The notes beneath the pieces are model-generated. The model was not told the origin of the DNA, ran no database searches, and saw nothing but the letters and a program-made list of their open reading frames with translations. A stretch of 64,000 nucleotides of DNA from Poa pratensis. Its lineage: Eukaryota > Streptophyta > Magnoliopsida > Poales > Poaceae. The translations under genes were made by a program, and so were the position numbers. Location of the stretch: assembly GCA_947311845.1 (NCBI GenBank), contig CAMZMU010000123.1, positions 17,040,785-17,104,784 on the forward strand. The letters run 5' to 3'. Positions 30,594 to 42,953 of this stretch are shown here, one piece after another. Numbering within the stretch: position 1 is the first letter of the stretch; every line of letters starts with the position of its first letter.

Positions 30594-32932
30594 TGTTTAC
30601 TCTTTATACTACGTAGGAAGAGAGAGGAAAGAAAAGGTATACACAGGAAGTGTTGTAAATTAGATTAATCTGTGCATTCTACTGCAAGCAAAGAGGCTCT
30701 GTAGTATGTACATCTGATATTTCCTCACATAATCGGCGAAAATGTTAAGGGGGAATATTGCTGCAATAGAATGTATATAAGCCATTTTAGAATGTGGTTT
30801 AGTTGATGGCTATGTTAAAGTGGCGTTCTGTATACGTAAACGAAATGAGTCATGTGCGTTTGTACATTTTGGGGTGTTCGAGTAGTTCCCTTTTGTTCGG
30901 CTTGTTCTACTTCATCGCTACGGTTTCGGATTTGTCGATGCATTTTTCTTTTGCCGACTACAAATTTCAGTTGTGTTTCTGCTGCTACCTCTAAGTGTCG
31001 TTTCTTTGTGTGATGAGACAAGATTCGGATTAATACCCTTCTTTTTTTGAATTTCTGCTAGCAGTAGCTTGTTTTTTTACCTTTGAATGTAGTCGTTTCT
31101 GCATGATTCAAAATTCGGGTGCATGTCTATGTTTTTTTTACAATTAGCCAATGAATTCATATTTTTCTGTAATATTTGTGCAAATGTCAGAATATTATTC
31201 AACTGAATTTCTTATGTCGACACATAATTTATGGTGGTGTAGGCATCACATATATATAACATTCCATCAATTTCACTAAGGATAAGGTTAATCGAGTCCT
31301 TGGTTTCCCTTTAGACATTGTTTCTTTCGTAGACAGTGACTTTAGAACAAGCTGATAATTTCATGGAAATCTGAAGCTTTTGTACAAGTATGCTACAATA
31401 TTCTGGCAACGAATTGTGTACATTCTTCAGTAAAAGTATTTTCATGATTTTTCGGAAGCATTCTCACCATGCTAAGAAAATATTTTCCGGTTTAGTCCAG
31501 ATAGGTGAACTGAACCTAAAAAAAGGTTTCATTTTATCTATTCTTTGGGCACCATCCTAAGCTATCTTGCAATAAGTTTTTGGATGTATCGTCGGTGTTG
31601 ATCTATTACTTGACCTTAGCCTCCTTTGTCTCATTTATGATTGTGAAAACTGTGACAACGTTGGAAGATGTGCGTTGTTTGAGCAGAGTGGGCTGCGGGC
31701 GTGAATACGTTGTCATGGCAGCATGTGATGATATCAATATAGAACCTTTTTTTTCAGTAGAAATTCGTGCTCAAGAGGTTTAGTGATCTCACTATTTTTA
31801 AAAACTCAAAAAAATATTTAAAATCTCAAAAATTTCTGGATAAAATCATGCATGTTCTCAATGATATATTCTACAAGCGTGCAAAATCTCAATGCAGAAT
31901 ATTTTACGTTTGGAGCTACAAAAAAATGCACAGATCTGGAATATAGTAAACAATGTATAGTTTTAAATCTCTAACTTTTGTCATTTTTTACAACATGTGA
32001 ATTTTTTCAGATCTTTTTGAAACTTGTAAATATATTATTTAAATTTTATAAAATAGTGGGATATTTGGAGCTCGAATGAATCTCCCTTTTCAATGACTAA
32101 AATGATTTTTTTTGTCCAAAGTGTTAATTCTGTTTTATATAGCACATTCATTTATTTACAGTACGTATATATGTGCTTTACTTGAGAATTGTCTCATTGT
32201 TCTGGAATATTGTTCATGCATCCATAATAATATGTACAAGATCTCAATGATGACTTTGTTTTGAGTAAATTTCTAGATGAATAATGAATTGTATATAGAT
32301 GGAATTCTTTCATGCTTTGTAACTTGTCATAAGATTCGATGTGTGCCAATCCATTTGGTGCTATCTATCCACTGAAACTACTTCCCCTTACCACACCATT
32401 GTACTTGGGCCATTAAAACGGTTGATGCATTGAGTAAGGCCCCACACTACATCGTACATATTTTCCTTCTATATATATATCGTAGATACGAGTGTTTACA
32501 CATCTCGTGAAGTGAAGCAAACAGGTTGCAGATTATTATTTTCTTGACATACATTGCAATTGTTATCAAGATATGATTGCACCTTAGGGATGAGCGGCAT
32601 TGGGAAAAACAATTCATGAACCTCTTTCTCGGAAGAACTTCATGGTAGAAAGGCACCGGATGGGGATCCGCTGACATAGGCTATCCCCCTTTGAGACACT
32701 TCCACATGGGTCCACCAGCCATCAGACCCACCTATCAGCGACCGAAAGTCAAGATAATGTAGTGGTAGCTATATATATAGTCGCTCATTTTTTTCTTGAG
32801 TCGACAACCCATGCAATAATGTAACGGCTTTCTCTAGGCTACGATCCATTTTTCAAAGTTACATTTCTCGGGTCGAGTTCTTCAGAACTATTTCAGATCT
32901 TAATATGTTTAGATGTGTTTTTCATGAACTAT
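30594..32932. other. Intergenic region downstream of the RING-H2 gene
   Basis: AT-rich, with the probable 3' UTR of the RING-H2 gene in the first ~300 bp. Weak inverted arms at 31755-31800 and 32047-32092 (TAAAAATAGTGAGAT against TAAAATAGTGGGAT) suggest a decayed ~340-bp MITE. No coding sequence was recognised. Confidence 0.5.
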
Positions 32933-33214
32933 CTTGTGTCTAGATAGTTTTCCTGCTTTAGGATTTTGAATTGCCAGAAAACTCACGAGAACAAAAAAAA
33001 ACTCGATCCACATAGGGTGGACGCCCTCGGCACAACATACACAACATGGAAAAATAGAAGTAGTAGCAAGTTTTTTTGGCCTAAACGGACTGAATAAAGG
33101 TTGAAACATCAATTTCAGAGGCAAAATAAATGAAGATACAATAAGACTCTTTAATAGGCTGATTTTGCGGCTGGGAGATGAGGGTACAAATGTGTACTAT
33201 CCGATAACAATGTA

Positions 33215-33717
33215 CTCCCCCCGTCCTCAAATAACTGGGCATATATAAATTTTAAGACAAATTATAGAGTATAGTAGGAAATGTATTAGAAAGGTGCAAG
33301 CCATCATCTCTTCTGAATAAAGTTCAGCTGGCGTTCTGATTTTAGGATAGCATGTTAATGCAGCGCCATTCATGTTTGTCTTTCCTTTTTAGATGGCTCA
33401 TTCATGTTTCGACTTTGTGTGATCCATGAATTTTTGTAATGACTGAATCTTAATAAATTAATAAAGGCCGCATGCATCATTTCGATGCAGAGGCTGGGAC
33501 TTTCCCTTTTCGAAAAAAAGCCATCATCTCTTCTATTTAATTCCCGACTTCCGATGAGGTAACTGCATGTACAGAATTAGGATACCAATGTTACTGGGAT
33601 TGATTCCCGTGTGAAGAGAGAATCATTTCTCTAGTTTAACGAATTGGGAAGATGGAAGTACACTTTTTATGGAAATTTTTCGAATACAGATGTCCACTTA
33701 TTTGAGCATAGAGGGAG
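33215..33717. mobile_element. Stowaway-like MITE 3, interrupted
   Basis: The ends CTCCCCCCGTCCTCAAATAA and the mirror TTATTTGAGCATAGAGGGAG are flanked by TA at 33213-33214 and 33718-33719. Without the nested LINE fragment it is about 283 bp. Confidence 0.85.
33315..33517 (+). mobile_element. 5'-truncated LINE 3' end, 17-bp TSD
   Basis: About 203 bp inserted in the Stowaway element. The TSD AAGCCATCATCTCTTCT is at 33298-33314 and 33518-33534. The insert ends AATAAAGGCCGCATGCATCA then GATGCAGAGGCTGGG, CCCTTTTCG and an A run, which is the typical 3' end of grass LINEs. Confidence 0.92.
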
Positions 33718-33959
33718 TAGAGAATAGAAACTCTCCTTTATTACCGTGATAAAGAAGGTCATGTTTGTTGCACGAACACCATCACGTGTAGGGGGCCTCT
33801 CTCGGGATGCACGAGGGTGCATGGAGCGGCTTGCCAACACGTTGCTGGTGCGTGTCGTGCCAAGGGCGTCACCCTATGTGGGTCGAGTTTTGTATAATTC
33901 TCGTGAGTTTTCTTTCTGACAATTCAAAATCCTAAAGCAGGAAAACTAGACACAAGCTT

Positions 33960-34460
33960 GTGGCGCCCCGACCCGACTGCTATACAGTGATGCTGTGTGT
34001 CACCGGTTAAGCGATACAACCGGAGGTTACGGGTTTACCAATCCCCGGCCAAAACCTTTGGCAGGCGTTGCTCGGAATTGATCATCGGCAACGCAACACC
34101 CCGATTGATGTCTTAACACAGGCACAACTATCAATGCATAATAGAGAGATCAAGACTTGTGGAACAACTGGCACATCACAGACTCTACGACTCAAAGCAT
34201 TATAGTTCAACTCTTATAATAGAGAAAGATAGCAAATTACAACCAGAGGTCACAGACCCAACATTACAACATGCGGAAGCGAATTAGGTTGTTCTAAACA
34301 ACAAGAACCAAATTATGGCCTAAGAGGCCTACAGATAAACATTCCAGCGCCAGATGTTCCGGGATGTCCCAAGCTGCCACCTGGGAACCCCAGACTACTC
34401 GTCGACGTCCACAAAGAACCCACCTTCAAGGTCGGTGAAGTCCATCGGAAGCCTGCCTTC
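33960..34460. mobile_element. Probable LTR-retrotransposon LTR fragment
   Basis: Begins TTGTGGCGCCCCGACCCGAC and contains CCGGAGGTTACGGGTTTACC and CCCCGGCCAAAACCTTTGGC. From memory this resembles the start of a Triticeae gypsy LTR. No partner LTR, primer site or internal region is visible, and the right border is not defined. Confidence 0.45.
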
Positions 34461-34751
34461 ATTATATAGGCCCAAGCGTGGTTGGCCGCAAACTTCAGGT
34501 GTTCGTGGCCCAGCCGATATAGTTCAAGCATTTTTTTTCGTTTAAACTGTAGTTCAAGCCTACTTCAGGCCCAAAGAAAACGTCTGTTCGAAAATGTTTC
34601 CGAGTATGCATGGTAGAGCGAAAATACTTGGCCGCCCGGAAACGCACTGATCTTATCCACCAAAAGTAATGTGCCACCCGTCGGCTCCCGTGAGCCAGCC
34701 AAACAAGAGCTCGCTGAAAGACGAGCTCACCCGCTCACCACCTAGCAAACA
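34461..34751. other. 5' flank of the PnsB4-like gene
   Basis: 290 bp between the LTR fragment and the start codon. The proximal part carries an inverted pair GAGCTCGC/GACGAGCTC. No definite TATA box was seen. Confidence 0.45.
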
Positions 34752-35646
34752 ATGGCGCCGGCGCCGTTGCTGAAGCCACACTCACACTGCTCTGCTCTGC
34801 CGTCGGTGAGAAGAAGCGGCCTCCATGGCGGCTGCCCTGCGGTGGTACACTCGCAGAGGCCGGCCGGAAGGGCGCTGAAGGCGAGGGCGTTCCCGCTGGA
34901 CGTGGTGCCGCTGATGGTGACGATGGTGGAGCACGTGGACAACCAGAGGGACTGGGTCGTCACCAAGTCCATCTGGCATCTCAGCGACACGGCCATCAAG
35001 AGCTTCTGTGAGACTCTTCTACAAAGCCTTCATCGTATCATATTGTCGTGTGCGTTTGTTGCAAGACTGCAACTCAGATTTCCCTGAAACTGGCGTTTTT
35101 CTTTTTCGTGTAGATACCTTCTACGCCATGTTCACGGTCTGGGGCGTCTGCTTCTTCGCGTCCATGAAGGCAAGCACGCAGTACCGTAGTGGAGTCACCA
35201 CTAGAATACTATCCCCTTAGTCATCACCAGATCGATCAAGTTATAGAATTTAATCATCTGCTCATGTGTTCTTGACACTGTTTTCTGAATTTACAGGACC
35301 CCTTCTACGACAGCGAGTATTACAGGGAGCAAGGGGGTGATGGCACCGTGCACTGGTACTACGACCGGGTATGCATCCTCGATCTTCCCCCTTAATTTTC
35401 CATTCAGCTGAAAGGATACTCAAATAAGATGACATTAATCCAACTTCTTGTGCTTGTCATGTTACTGGTAATGAAGAAATTTGTGCCTTTGCTGCAATGC
35501 TGAATTTGCAGCAAGAGGACCTTGAGGCGACTGCGAGGGAGGAGCTGCTGAGGGAGGAGCTGCTTGAGGAGATCGAGCAGAGGGTCGGAGGGCTGAGAGA
35601 ACTCGAGGAAGCGGGCAGGGAGGAGGAGCTCGCCGACGCCAAGTGA
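34752..35646 (+). CDS. PnsB4: PnsB4 (NDF6), photosynthetic NDH subunit of subcomplex B 4
   Basis: Four exons: 34752-35007, 35114-35169, 35297-35368 and 35512-35646; 172 residues, close to the Arabidopsis protein. The N-terminal ~45 residues are basic and serine-rich, as in a chloroplast transit peptide. The core is PLMVTMVEHVDNQRDWVVTK, then WHLSDTAIKS, a single membrane span YTFYAMFTVWGVCFFASMK, DPFYDSEYYREQGGDGT and a glutamate-rich helix with EEIEQRVGGLRELEE. PnsB4 belongs to subcomplex B of the chloroplast NADH dehydrogenase-like complex, which drives cyclic electron flow around photosystem I at the thylakoid. The second intron (35170-35296) starts GCAAGC, a GC-AG intron, because only that junction keeps ASMK-DPFYDS in frame. 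The other introns are GT-AG. Confidence 0.87.
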
Positions 35647-36015
35647 CACAGCGACACACGCGTACATATAAATGTAGCAATTTAGCCTGCTTTCCTCCTC
35701 CTCCTCCAAGTCTGTAAAGCTTTGGACATTCGCTGTAATATATACACATAGCAAGTTCATGCGGTAGCGCAATTGGGCAATCTGCATTTGTACAAAGCAA
35801 GGGCTCCACTGACATTGGGGAGCCATGCCCATGCCGTGAGAATAAAATTCACAGATTGATTAGCGTCGACATACGTTCAACACGCTACACGATCAGAGTG
35901 GCGGAGGACCGAACAAAAACTGAGGTAGGGCGGAATCCGTATCTTAGAAAACAATTCTGGGATGCGCAACCATTTAACTAATTTGCTATCATGAATAATA
36001 CTACAACGAACATGA
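35647..36015. other. 3' flank of PnsB4
   Basis: Contains a CTCCTCCTCC tract and AATAAAATTCAC at about 35839, a candidate polyadenylation signal. No gene is seen. Confidence 0.5.
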
Positions 36016-36346
36016 ATTTGCTATCCAAAGAAGGAAATAGTTACCAGACTCAGAATATCAAGATCTGAAAGAACTCAATACATGTTCAAGAAAATAATTT
36101 CTCATGTTTCCCAAACAACTTATCATCGTTGTTTCTAACCATATGACGTCTTGACAGTTCACTTTAAACCGCCAGAAAGTCTTTTATGTTATTTTTTTCT
36201 AATTCTATAACACATAGGTAAGTGATTTGCTATTCTAAGCTCTAAGATTAGAATTTGTTTCAAACTGCATTAAATTAGAACATTATTAGAATTGACGCCA
36301 CTGAACTAGTAGCAAATCTGACTCTGGTAACTATTTCCTTCTTTGG
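36016..36346. repeat. Inverted repeat, ~34-bp arms
   Basis: ATCCAAAGAAGGAAATAGTT-ACCAGACTCAG on the left (36016-36047) mirrors CTGACTCTGGTAACTATTTC-CTTCTTTGGAT on the right (36318-36348). The roughly 265-bp interior also contains AT-rich text. It could be a decayed MITE or a hairpin-forming locus. Confidence 0.7.
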
Positions 36347-38496
36347 ATGACTCCTTTGAATGCTTAAATATGTATTCTGAAGTGAAAAGGAAAAGACAGA
36401 GCTCTGATGTTAGAAGAAGAAAAAAAAGCCAGTGTGAGGAGGAAAGAACAAAGGGAATAGTGTAGAAACAGCAAGGGACCTGGTACATTCTTCGCAGTAG
36501 AACTTACCGGTGTGATGGCCCCTTCCTCCCAATTTTACTTTGCTTGCCAAGTTACAAAAGGGATCGTCTCACCAGCGATGGGTTTTTTTCGTCTTTACTT
36601 GCAACAAACAAGTCCATAATTGTGGGCGGACTATTCTTATGCAATGTCACCCCAATACATTTATGTTTTTCAAATGAGTTCCCTTAAGACCTAAATGTGG
36701 AGTTATATATTAAAACACATGACCTACTCAATAAGATTGATAAATGGACCAAATTGTTCTAAACAGAACATTCACGGTAACATAAAAACACCTTCACAAT
36801 AACATAAACAACACCTTCACTATAACCAAAAATAGATTAATGTAAAGACATATTCTAAATAGAAGATTCAAAATAATCTAAACAGAACGATGACAATAAC
36901 CTAATCTGGAAAATAATAATAAGCGCCACGCCACATCACGTGTTCAGTTTCGGTGCTGCCACCTCAGATAACGCCATGACGCCAGAGTTAACGTTGTTCT
37001 ACACGTGGCAATTGAGCGTGAGTAAGCTTTTCGGGGTCGGGTATGTAACACGGACATTAACCACATAAGCGATTCGAGTGGTCGATGTGAACCCATCTAC
37101 CATGGATTGTTTGAACCACGATTGATCGATTTGCCATGCCGCTGTAACCACGGTTAACATTTCGTTGTAAAATCCGTTTTGACCACCAAAAAGACTCCCC
37201 GGACAGGAAAAATGACAATTGTAAAGGTCAACTTTTCTTATAGTGAAAACATCCTTTAGCAACTTTTGTTTCAGTATTTTGTACAAAAAAATTTGGGAAA
37301 CCTTTTTTATGAAATCAAATGATTGGGAAACTTGCTAATTGTTTTGTACTAATTAGAATAAAGAGTAACAAACACAATAACATACTACAAGTCTAAAAGA
37401 GTTTAGCAGCTCCGCCTACTGTTGCACCAAATCGATGCACGACTATCACACCCCTATATAATTATGCATCATAGTATAATCCTCACAAAATCATCTTAAA
37501 TCTTAAAGTGAGTTTATCGGTTTCTAATTGAAAGATGGTTATGAGTAAACTGAAATAACTCCGCATGACTTTTTTTCTATGAATCTTCCCTCGGTAGAAG
37601 CACCTCTCCCTCCACCTCTCTCATTTCTAGCAACAACAGAACTACTCCCAATCAGCAGTTGCTTCCTATAATTCTTTCCAACTACCCCCAACATCATCTA
37701 ATTTCAATGGTGACCTAGAGAGATGCTACATTGGACTTGCTCTAATACACTACTCATTCTAGGACTTCTGCATATATATGAATTTTAGTAAATAGAGTAA
37801 GGTAGATAGTCGTAAGTTCAACAAAAAATTAGGAAGCTCTTTTACACATTGAGAGTAGAACTAGAAAGCCCTTGTTGATAATTAACATGAGCGAATCTTA
37901 TAGCCTATCACATATGATAATTATTGTGGCATCAAATTTCACTTCTCCTAGAACTAGCTTTGCACTGATGAGCACCGCACAGTGGCGAGTTGTATGCATC
38001 TTCAAGAACTACTTGTTTTGTACAACATTTACTATTCTTGGATAACATTATTTTCTTTAGAAGCTTCTAACATCGAATTCAGTCCTCGAAAATTTCCACA
38101 ATCAGCGGTACAGTATACAACTATCATCAGGTATTGTCATCCTGGGATTGATGAAAAGCATTACAGTACCTCGAATGGATTTTAGCGAATAATGCAGTTG
38201 ATTTTAGGCTGATGTGATTACCTCCTGGTTTATTGTTGGGGGTAAACATGCCGCAAGAGCTTTTTATACAGAAACTACACTACTAATCCCAAGAATTTTT
38301 CATATATAAATTCAAGTATATAGAATACTGTAAAGAACCATAAATTACACAACGAGAGTAGAACTATATGTCCCTTGTTGATAATATACAAGAGTAGAGC
38401 TCGCTCCCTAACACATATGAGCCTTGACATGAAAATTTCTCAAAGATATCAGTAGTGTAACACACTTGGCCCCTTAAACTACATATAAAGCCCAAT
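36347..38496. other. Intergenic region
   Basis: No coding sequence recognised. Two diverged, roughly 200-bp direct repeats are seen at about 37735-37930 and 38275-38450 (both with ACACTACT near the left edge and GAGAGTAGAACTA followed by CCCTTGTTGATAAT). The second ends ATCAGTAGTGT, so it may be a MITE-like unit with ACACTACT-type ends. Confidence 0.5.
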
Positions 38497-39946
38497 TTAG
38501 TCGGACATGGAGCCTATAACAGATTTGATGTCATTGGCAATATTCTTGGCGTCCGCGGCAATACCAGCCAATCCTCTCCTTGCCAGCCCAGTACAGTAGA
38601 GCCTATTTTCACCCTTCCAATGATTCGGATATTCTTTGGTCGGTAGTCCATTGTCATTTAACATGTTCTCACCATTCTGCACTCATAAATAATAACTTGG
38701 TTAGAAATCTAACAAGTGTTGCTTAAAAAAGAATCTAACTTAGGAGAAAAATCAATTGTTGGTACCTTGAGCCACATATTTGATGTGCTCTTGTATCCAG
38801 TTGCAAACACGATTGCGTCAAATGAGATTTCATCCCCACTTTGAAATTTAACTATGCTGCTCATAATCTTACTAATGCTTCCTTGAACCTATAAGTGGTA
38901 ACAAAAATGTTAGTAAAATGTCATAGTAAATTAATATATGGTATATATTAAGGTTTATATCATGTTCGAGAATACACTTACTTGGATGATTCCTTTTTTA
39001 ATTAACCCAACGGTGCCAACATCAATCACAGCAGATCGGCCTGTTTTTGACTTGAGTATCATTGGGCCCATTTTTGGTATTGTGATGCCATGTCTTGATA
39101 GGTCTCCAAATATGAATTTTGCTCCCATAACAAGGAGATTGTCCACTAGATTCAGTGGAAGATGGTGGACTAGTGTCATCCCCAACCGGATTAGCTCTTT
39201 TGTCATTACATGAATCTGCAACAAAAAAAGGGTCACACATCTTCTCAACATGCAAGATAAAAAATATCATTCTAATGGTAACAATACTAAGAAAGTGCAT
39301 CCCTCTAACCAATAAAATTATATAGTGAACATACCGGGCTTCGTATAACAATGGAAGTATTGGCACCATGGGTTGCAAGGTCGTAAGCGATTTCCATCCC
39401 AGAGTTTCCAGATCCGATGACCAACACGCTCTTACCAGAGAAACTCTTGCCTGTCTTGTATCTTGAGGAGTGGATGGCCTCACCCGGAAAACTGTTAAGT
39501 CCGGGGATCACCGGAATATTCTCTGCACTATTCTCGCCACTTGCCACAACAAGGAACTTTGAAACGAAATTTATTGTTGTGCACTCCGCCATGTCACGAG
39601 CCACGATGGACCAACACTTCTTATCATTGTCATATGTGGATGACTCCACACTAGTGAGATACTTGGGTTGAATATTGAAACGCCCAATATAGTCATCCAG
39701 ATACTTGACAAACAGGGCTTTTGGTATGTATGTTGGTGCATCTGTTGGGTATGACATGTGCGGTAAGTCACAGAACTCCTTTGCAAGATGCAGCTTCAAG
39801 CGATCGTATGCGCGGTTACGCCAAAGTGACACGCTGCAGTCCTCGCGCTCGACGATGACATAGGGAATGGAGAATTGGGTAAGGCACGCTGCCGTCGCGA
39901 GGCCTGCTGGACCAGCACCAACAATCATCACGGTGACATTCTCCAT
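38497..39946 (-). CDS. YUCCA-type flavin-containing monooxygenase
   Basis: Four exons on the minus strand: 39946-39335, 39215-38982, 38888-38766 and 38676-38497; 382 residues, introns GT-AG, all phase 0. YUCCA enzymes convert indole-3-pyruvate to indole-3-acetic acid using FAD, NADPH and oxygen, the last step of the main auxin pathway. Visible motifs are the FAD-binding VGAGPAGLA near residue 9, the flavin-monooxygenase region [14 protein letters not shown], the NADPH-binding [12 protein letters not shown] near residue 183, and FATGYKS in exon 3. No signal peptide is seen, so a cytosolic or ER-surface enzyme is expected. The short C-terminus and divergent sequence recall the YUCCA10/11-like subgroup. 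The frame is intact throughout. Confidence 0.9.
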
Positions 39947-40062
39947 TGCAAATAAAAGATTTGGTGAAGTTGTGGGATTGGGTGCGGTGGTAGGCTAGGA
40001 GACTGAGAATAAGACAAGGTGTTTGTTCACTGGGTGCTGGGTGGATGAATTTTGGATGAGAT

Positions 40063-40790
40063 CAGAGGCGGAGCTGGGCCCCGGGCAACCCTGGCCATGG
40101 CCCGGGGCGCAGCAAAATTTCTGGCCTACTAGGTATATAGCAATTGTACTTGGCCGGTGGCACAACCCAATCGTGGCCTATTTTTTCTGGGCCATGTCAG
40201 CAAACGACAACTGAAACGATTGAATCAACTAGGTCGCTCGGTCCTGCATCTCCCCTGCTCGTTCCCAACGCGCACCGGGGGCGCCACGCTGCATGCTCTC
40301 TCCGTCGTCGCCGCGCAGTAGTCTGGCTTGCTGACCAGCTTCATTGCTCGACTTTGCTGCTGCACGGCGGCTGCTGGCCTGACCTGCCTAGTCGCCTACC
40401 GCCGGACTCCGCGCGGCCGTCGACTGGCCGGCCGCCCGGGTGATGCGGCTCTGCCTCCCCACTTTTGAGGCAGAATAGCCGAACAGGCAACAAGGGTTTG
40501 CTTCTTAGAACTGCTGCTCGGCTAGGCTGCTAGTGCTAGGTAGGTTAGGTAATTTTTTGATTTGTTCAATTCTGATGATTTACCCGCAAAAAAAAATTTT
40601 GATTTGTATATCAGAGCTCATTCGTTGATGTAACAATTGTTTATTATCGGTTTTCGTTATGGAAAATCCGTAATAGATGATGATGAGTTTTTATCCAATC
40701 CATCTTCACAATTTTACCAAATTTCTGTGCTACCGCATGATCTTTTTTCATTTTGGCCCGGGTCGTGCTCCAATCCTGGCTCCGCCACTG
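40063..40790. mobile_element. hAT-like non-autonomous element upstream of the YUCCA-like gene
   Basis: 728 bp. The ends CAGAGGCGGAGCTGGG and the mirror TCCTGGCTCCGCCACTG fit hAT-type CAGNGGCGG termini. The TSD GATGAGAT is exact at 40055-40062 and 40791-40798. The GC-rich core has no transposase. It ends about 110 bp upstream of the YUCCA-like ATG, that is, within or next to its 5' UTR or core promoter. Confidence 0.92.
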
Positions 40791-40798
40791 GATGAGAT

Positions 40799-42777
40799 AG
40801 TTGCAAATGAGACATATATATGCGTGTGGATTTCATGTATCAATTCTGTTTTGTGAATGGTTTCAGATTAAGGGGCGTAGAAAAAGGTAATGATCAATTG
40901 GCAAATATATCCTACTCTATCCAGTTCCTCTATAAATTGGAATGTTATAGATGTCATTGTTGCTGGAAAAGTATGTCCTCGTATAGAATAGGCAAGAAAT
41001 GCAATTTGGATTGTTTGCATTCTTTTGGAAACTTACCGGTCGTGTATAGTTTATTAGTGTTTCTTTTCTTTCTTGTCTTCATTAATGAAAATTCTTATAG
41101 GAAAAATATATGTACATAATATATTATCCAAACGTTTCTTACCTTTCTTGCACTTGGTAGGATAAGGATAAGCCAACGTTTCTCAACATTTTGACTCAAA
41201 AAAAAGTTTCCTAACATACATATATGTTTTCTCCGAGAGTTACAGGACTATATATAAAGGCTTGAACCATTAGCAACGGGTCAAATCAAACTATGTTTGC
41301 ATAAAGGCCCTCATCTGAAACGGAGCCCGACAAGTCTCTGCAATATTGGAAACGGGCAATTCAAAAGGACCGTGGCCCAACGATTTCCCTTACGGGCGGC
41401 CCATTTCTAACATGTTTTCATTTATATCTAGGATGAGCCCCTAGAAGGCACTTGGCAAAGCTTCTGTGGCCCATCCTACGCCACCACTCTCCTCCATGCA
41501 AGATCTTTTCAGCATGACCTTTTGTAAATGGCCCATTTGTCCAGTAAAATCGGCCCAAACTCAATTTGGTCGCCCCCACCTCATGTTCCCTCTCCCCCTA
41601 GATGGAGTCCGAGCTACGCCATTGCTGAAAGGTGCACCAAATAACATGCCAAGAAGAAGATACAACATCTGTAAGGGCTAAGATACCTTTCGGCATACAA
41701 TGATATAAACAAAGATTAATAACCGCTCATACTAGGACTATATCGACAAAGGACATCTCACTAGTTGTACTAGAGTGATGCTAAGTACACCCCTCACCGA
41801 AAACGATGGAATATTGGTTTTGATACTCTTACCGATATTGGTTGACTACTTTAATGGATGCGTGAGCGCATGTAGCCTAACCACCGTGGCTCAAAAATAT
41901 TATGGGAGAACCCCCGTTGGTATTTACATGTTTTTGGTTTGCTATCTTAGTCATTTTCTACGGCTGATTTTAGAAAAGTACAAGATTTCGTCATGTAAGA
42001 AGAAGGAGTTCAAAGATCTGGAAAATTGATTCGTCTTCTTAGATTTTATTTGTAATTGTTGTAGTCAGCTCATATATCTGTGCCATGTACTGTTCGCCAC
42101 TATAAATATATATACCACAGTATTGATTGTCAAAAAAAACATGACGATATGAAGCAGGTGCATGGCTAAAACAGTAAAACACCGTGACGTGATTCAAAAT
42201 TTGGTGCGGCAAACTTAAACGACGAATCAGTCACACCATACATTCATACCTAGGTCATGTAGCGCGATGCATCATACGTATCTGTTGCGATACAGAAGTC
42301 CTCGCGTACAATACAAGGTGTGTACAGCACTCCGCATTCGTACGATACAGTGTGTACAGTACAATAACAACAGACCAGGCAGCACTGTTGTGCTACCGTA
42401 GGCCGTAGCCACACAGCTCAGACTGCGCTTCACAGCAGCTACTGTACGTACGTAGCGTGTACATGGACGCTGGACTGCTGGAGGAAAAGTTGTACGTATA
42501 CTGGCCTCGCCGCTGTACACTGAAGGGCCGGGTGCCTGACGAGCGAGCGGCGATCCAGACCTCCACTGATTGATGCGGCGAGGTACACATCTTGTGTGTG
42601 CTGATGATATTGTGTCAGCAATAGTATGGGAACGCGAGAAGAAGTTCGAGTGCTGTGAACTGGCAAAGACTTTCGCGTATGTTTTCAGTTCCACCGACCG
42701 TGATTTCCGAGATTGCTTTCCTCACGAAATACCAACGTAAGATAACTTTTATTCGTGCACATTTGGATGTATTAACA
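40799..42777. other. Intergenic region
   Basis: No gene recognised. A segment at 41270-41470 with GAAACGGGC, GCAACGGG and GGGCGGCCC text looks like a fragment of a CACTA-type end, but no partner was found. Confidence 0.4.
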
Positions 42778-42953
42778 CAGTGACGGAGCTAGCGGTAGCA
42801 GTTAGTGATGTCAAAGCTCAAAATAAACTACACTGATGCCACAAATTACGATTTATGTGGTCTGTTATGGTGTATTCATAGTTGGGGTTTTATTACTCTC
42901 CAACTTTTTGTGTTGTCGCTTGACCACATGGTCCATGTGCAGCTCCGCCACTG
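42778..42953. mobile_element. hAT-like MITE 3
   Basis: 176 bp. Starts CAGTGACGGAGCTAGCG and ends GCAGCTCCGCCACTG. Flanks TATTAACA and ATTAGACA are similar but not identical, so the TSD has decayed or shifted. Confidence 0.75.

Larger units (their letters stand above)
32933..33956. mobile_element. Inverted-repeat element with nested insertions
   Basis: The arm 32933-33034 (CTTGTGTCTAG, TTTTCCTGCTTTAGGATTTT, AACTCACGAGAA, ACCCACATAGGGTG-type text) is mirrored at 33856-33956 with about 90% similarity by eye. Between the arms lie a Stowaway MITE and a LINE fragment. It is probably a foldback or MULE-like non-autonomous element. No TSD was determined. Confidence 0.6.

Noticed and set aside
41270..41470. 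Possible second CACTA element
   Set aside because: Some GAAACGGG-type subterminal text but no CACTA terminus, mirrored end or TSD within reach.
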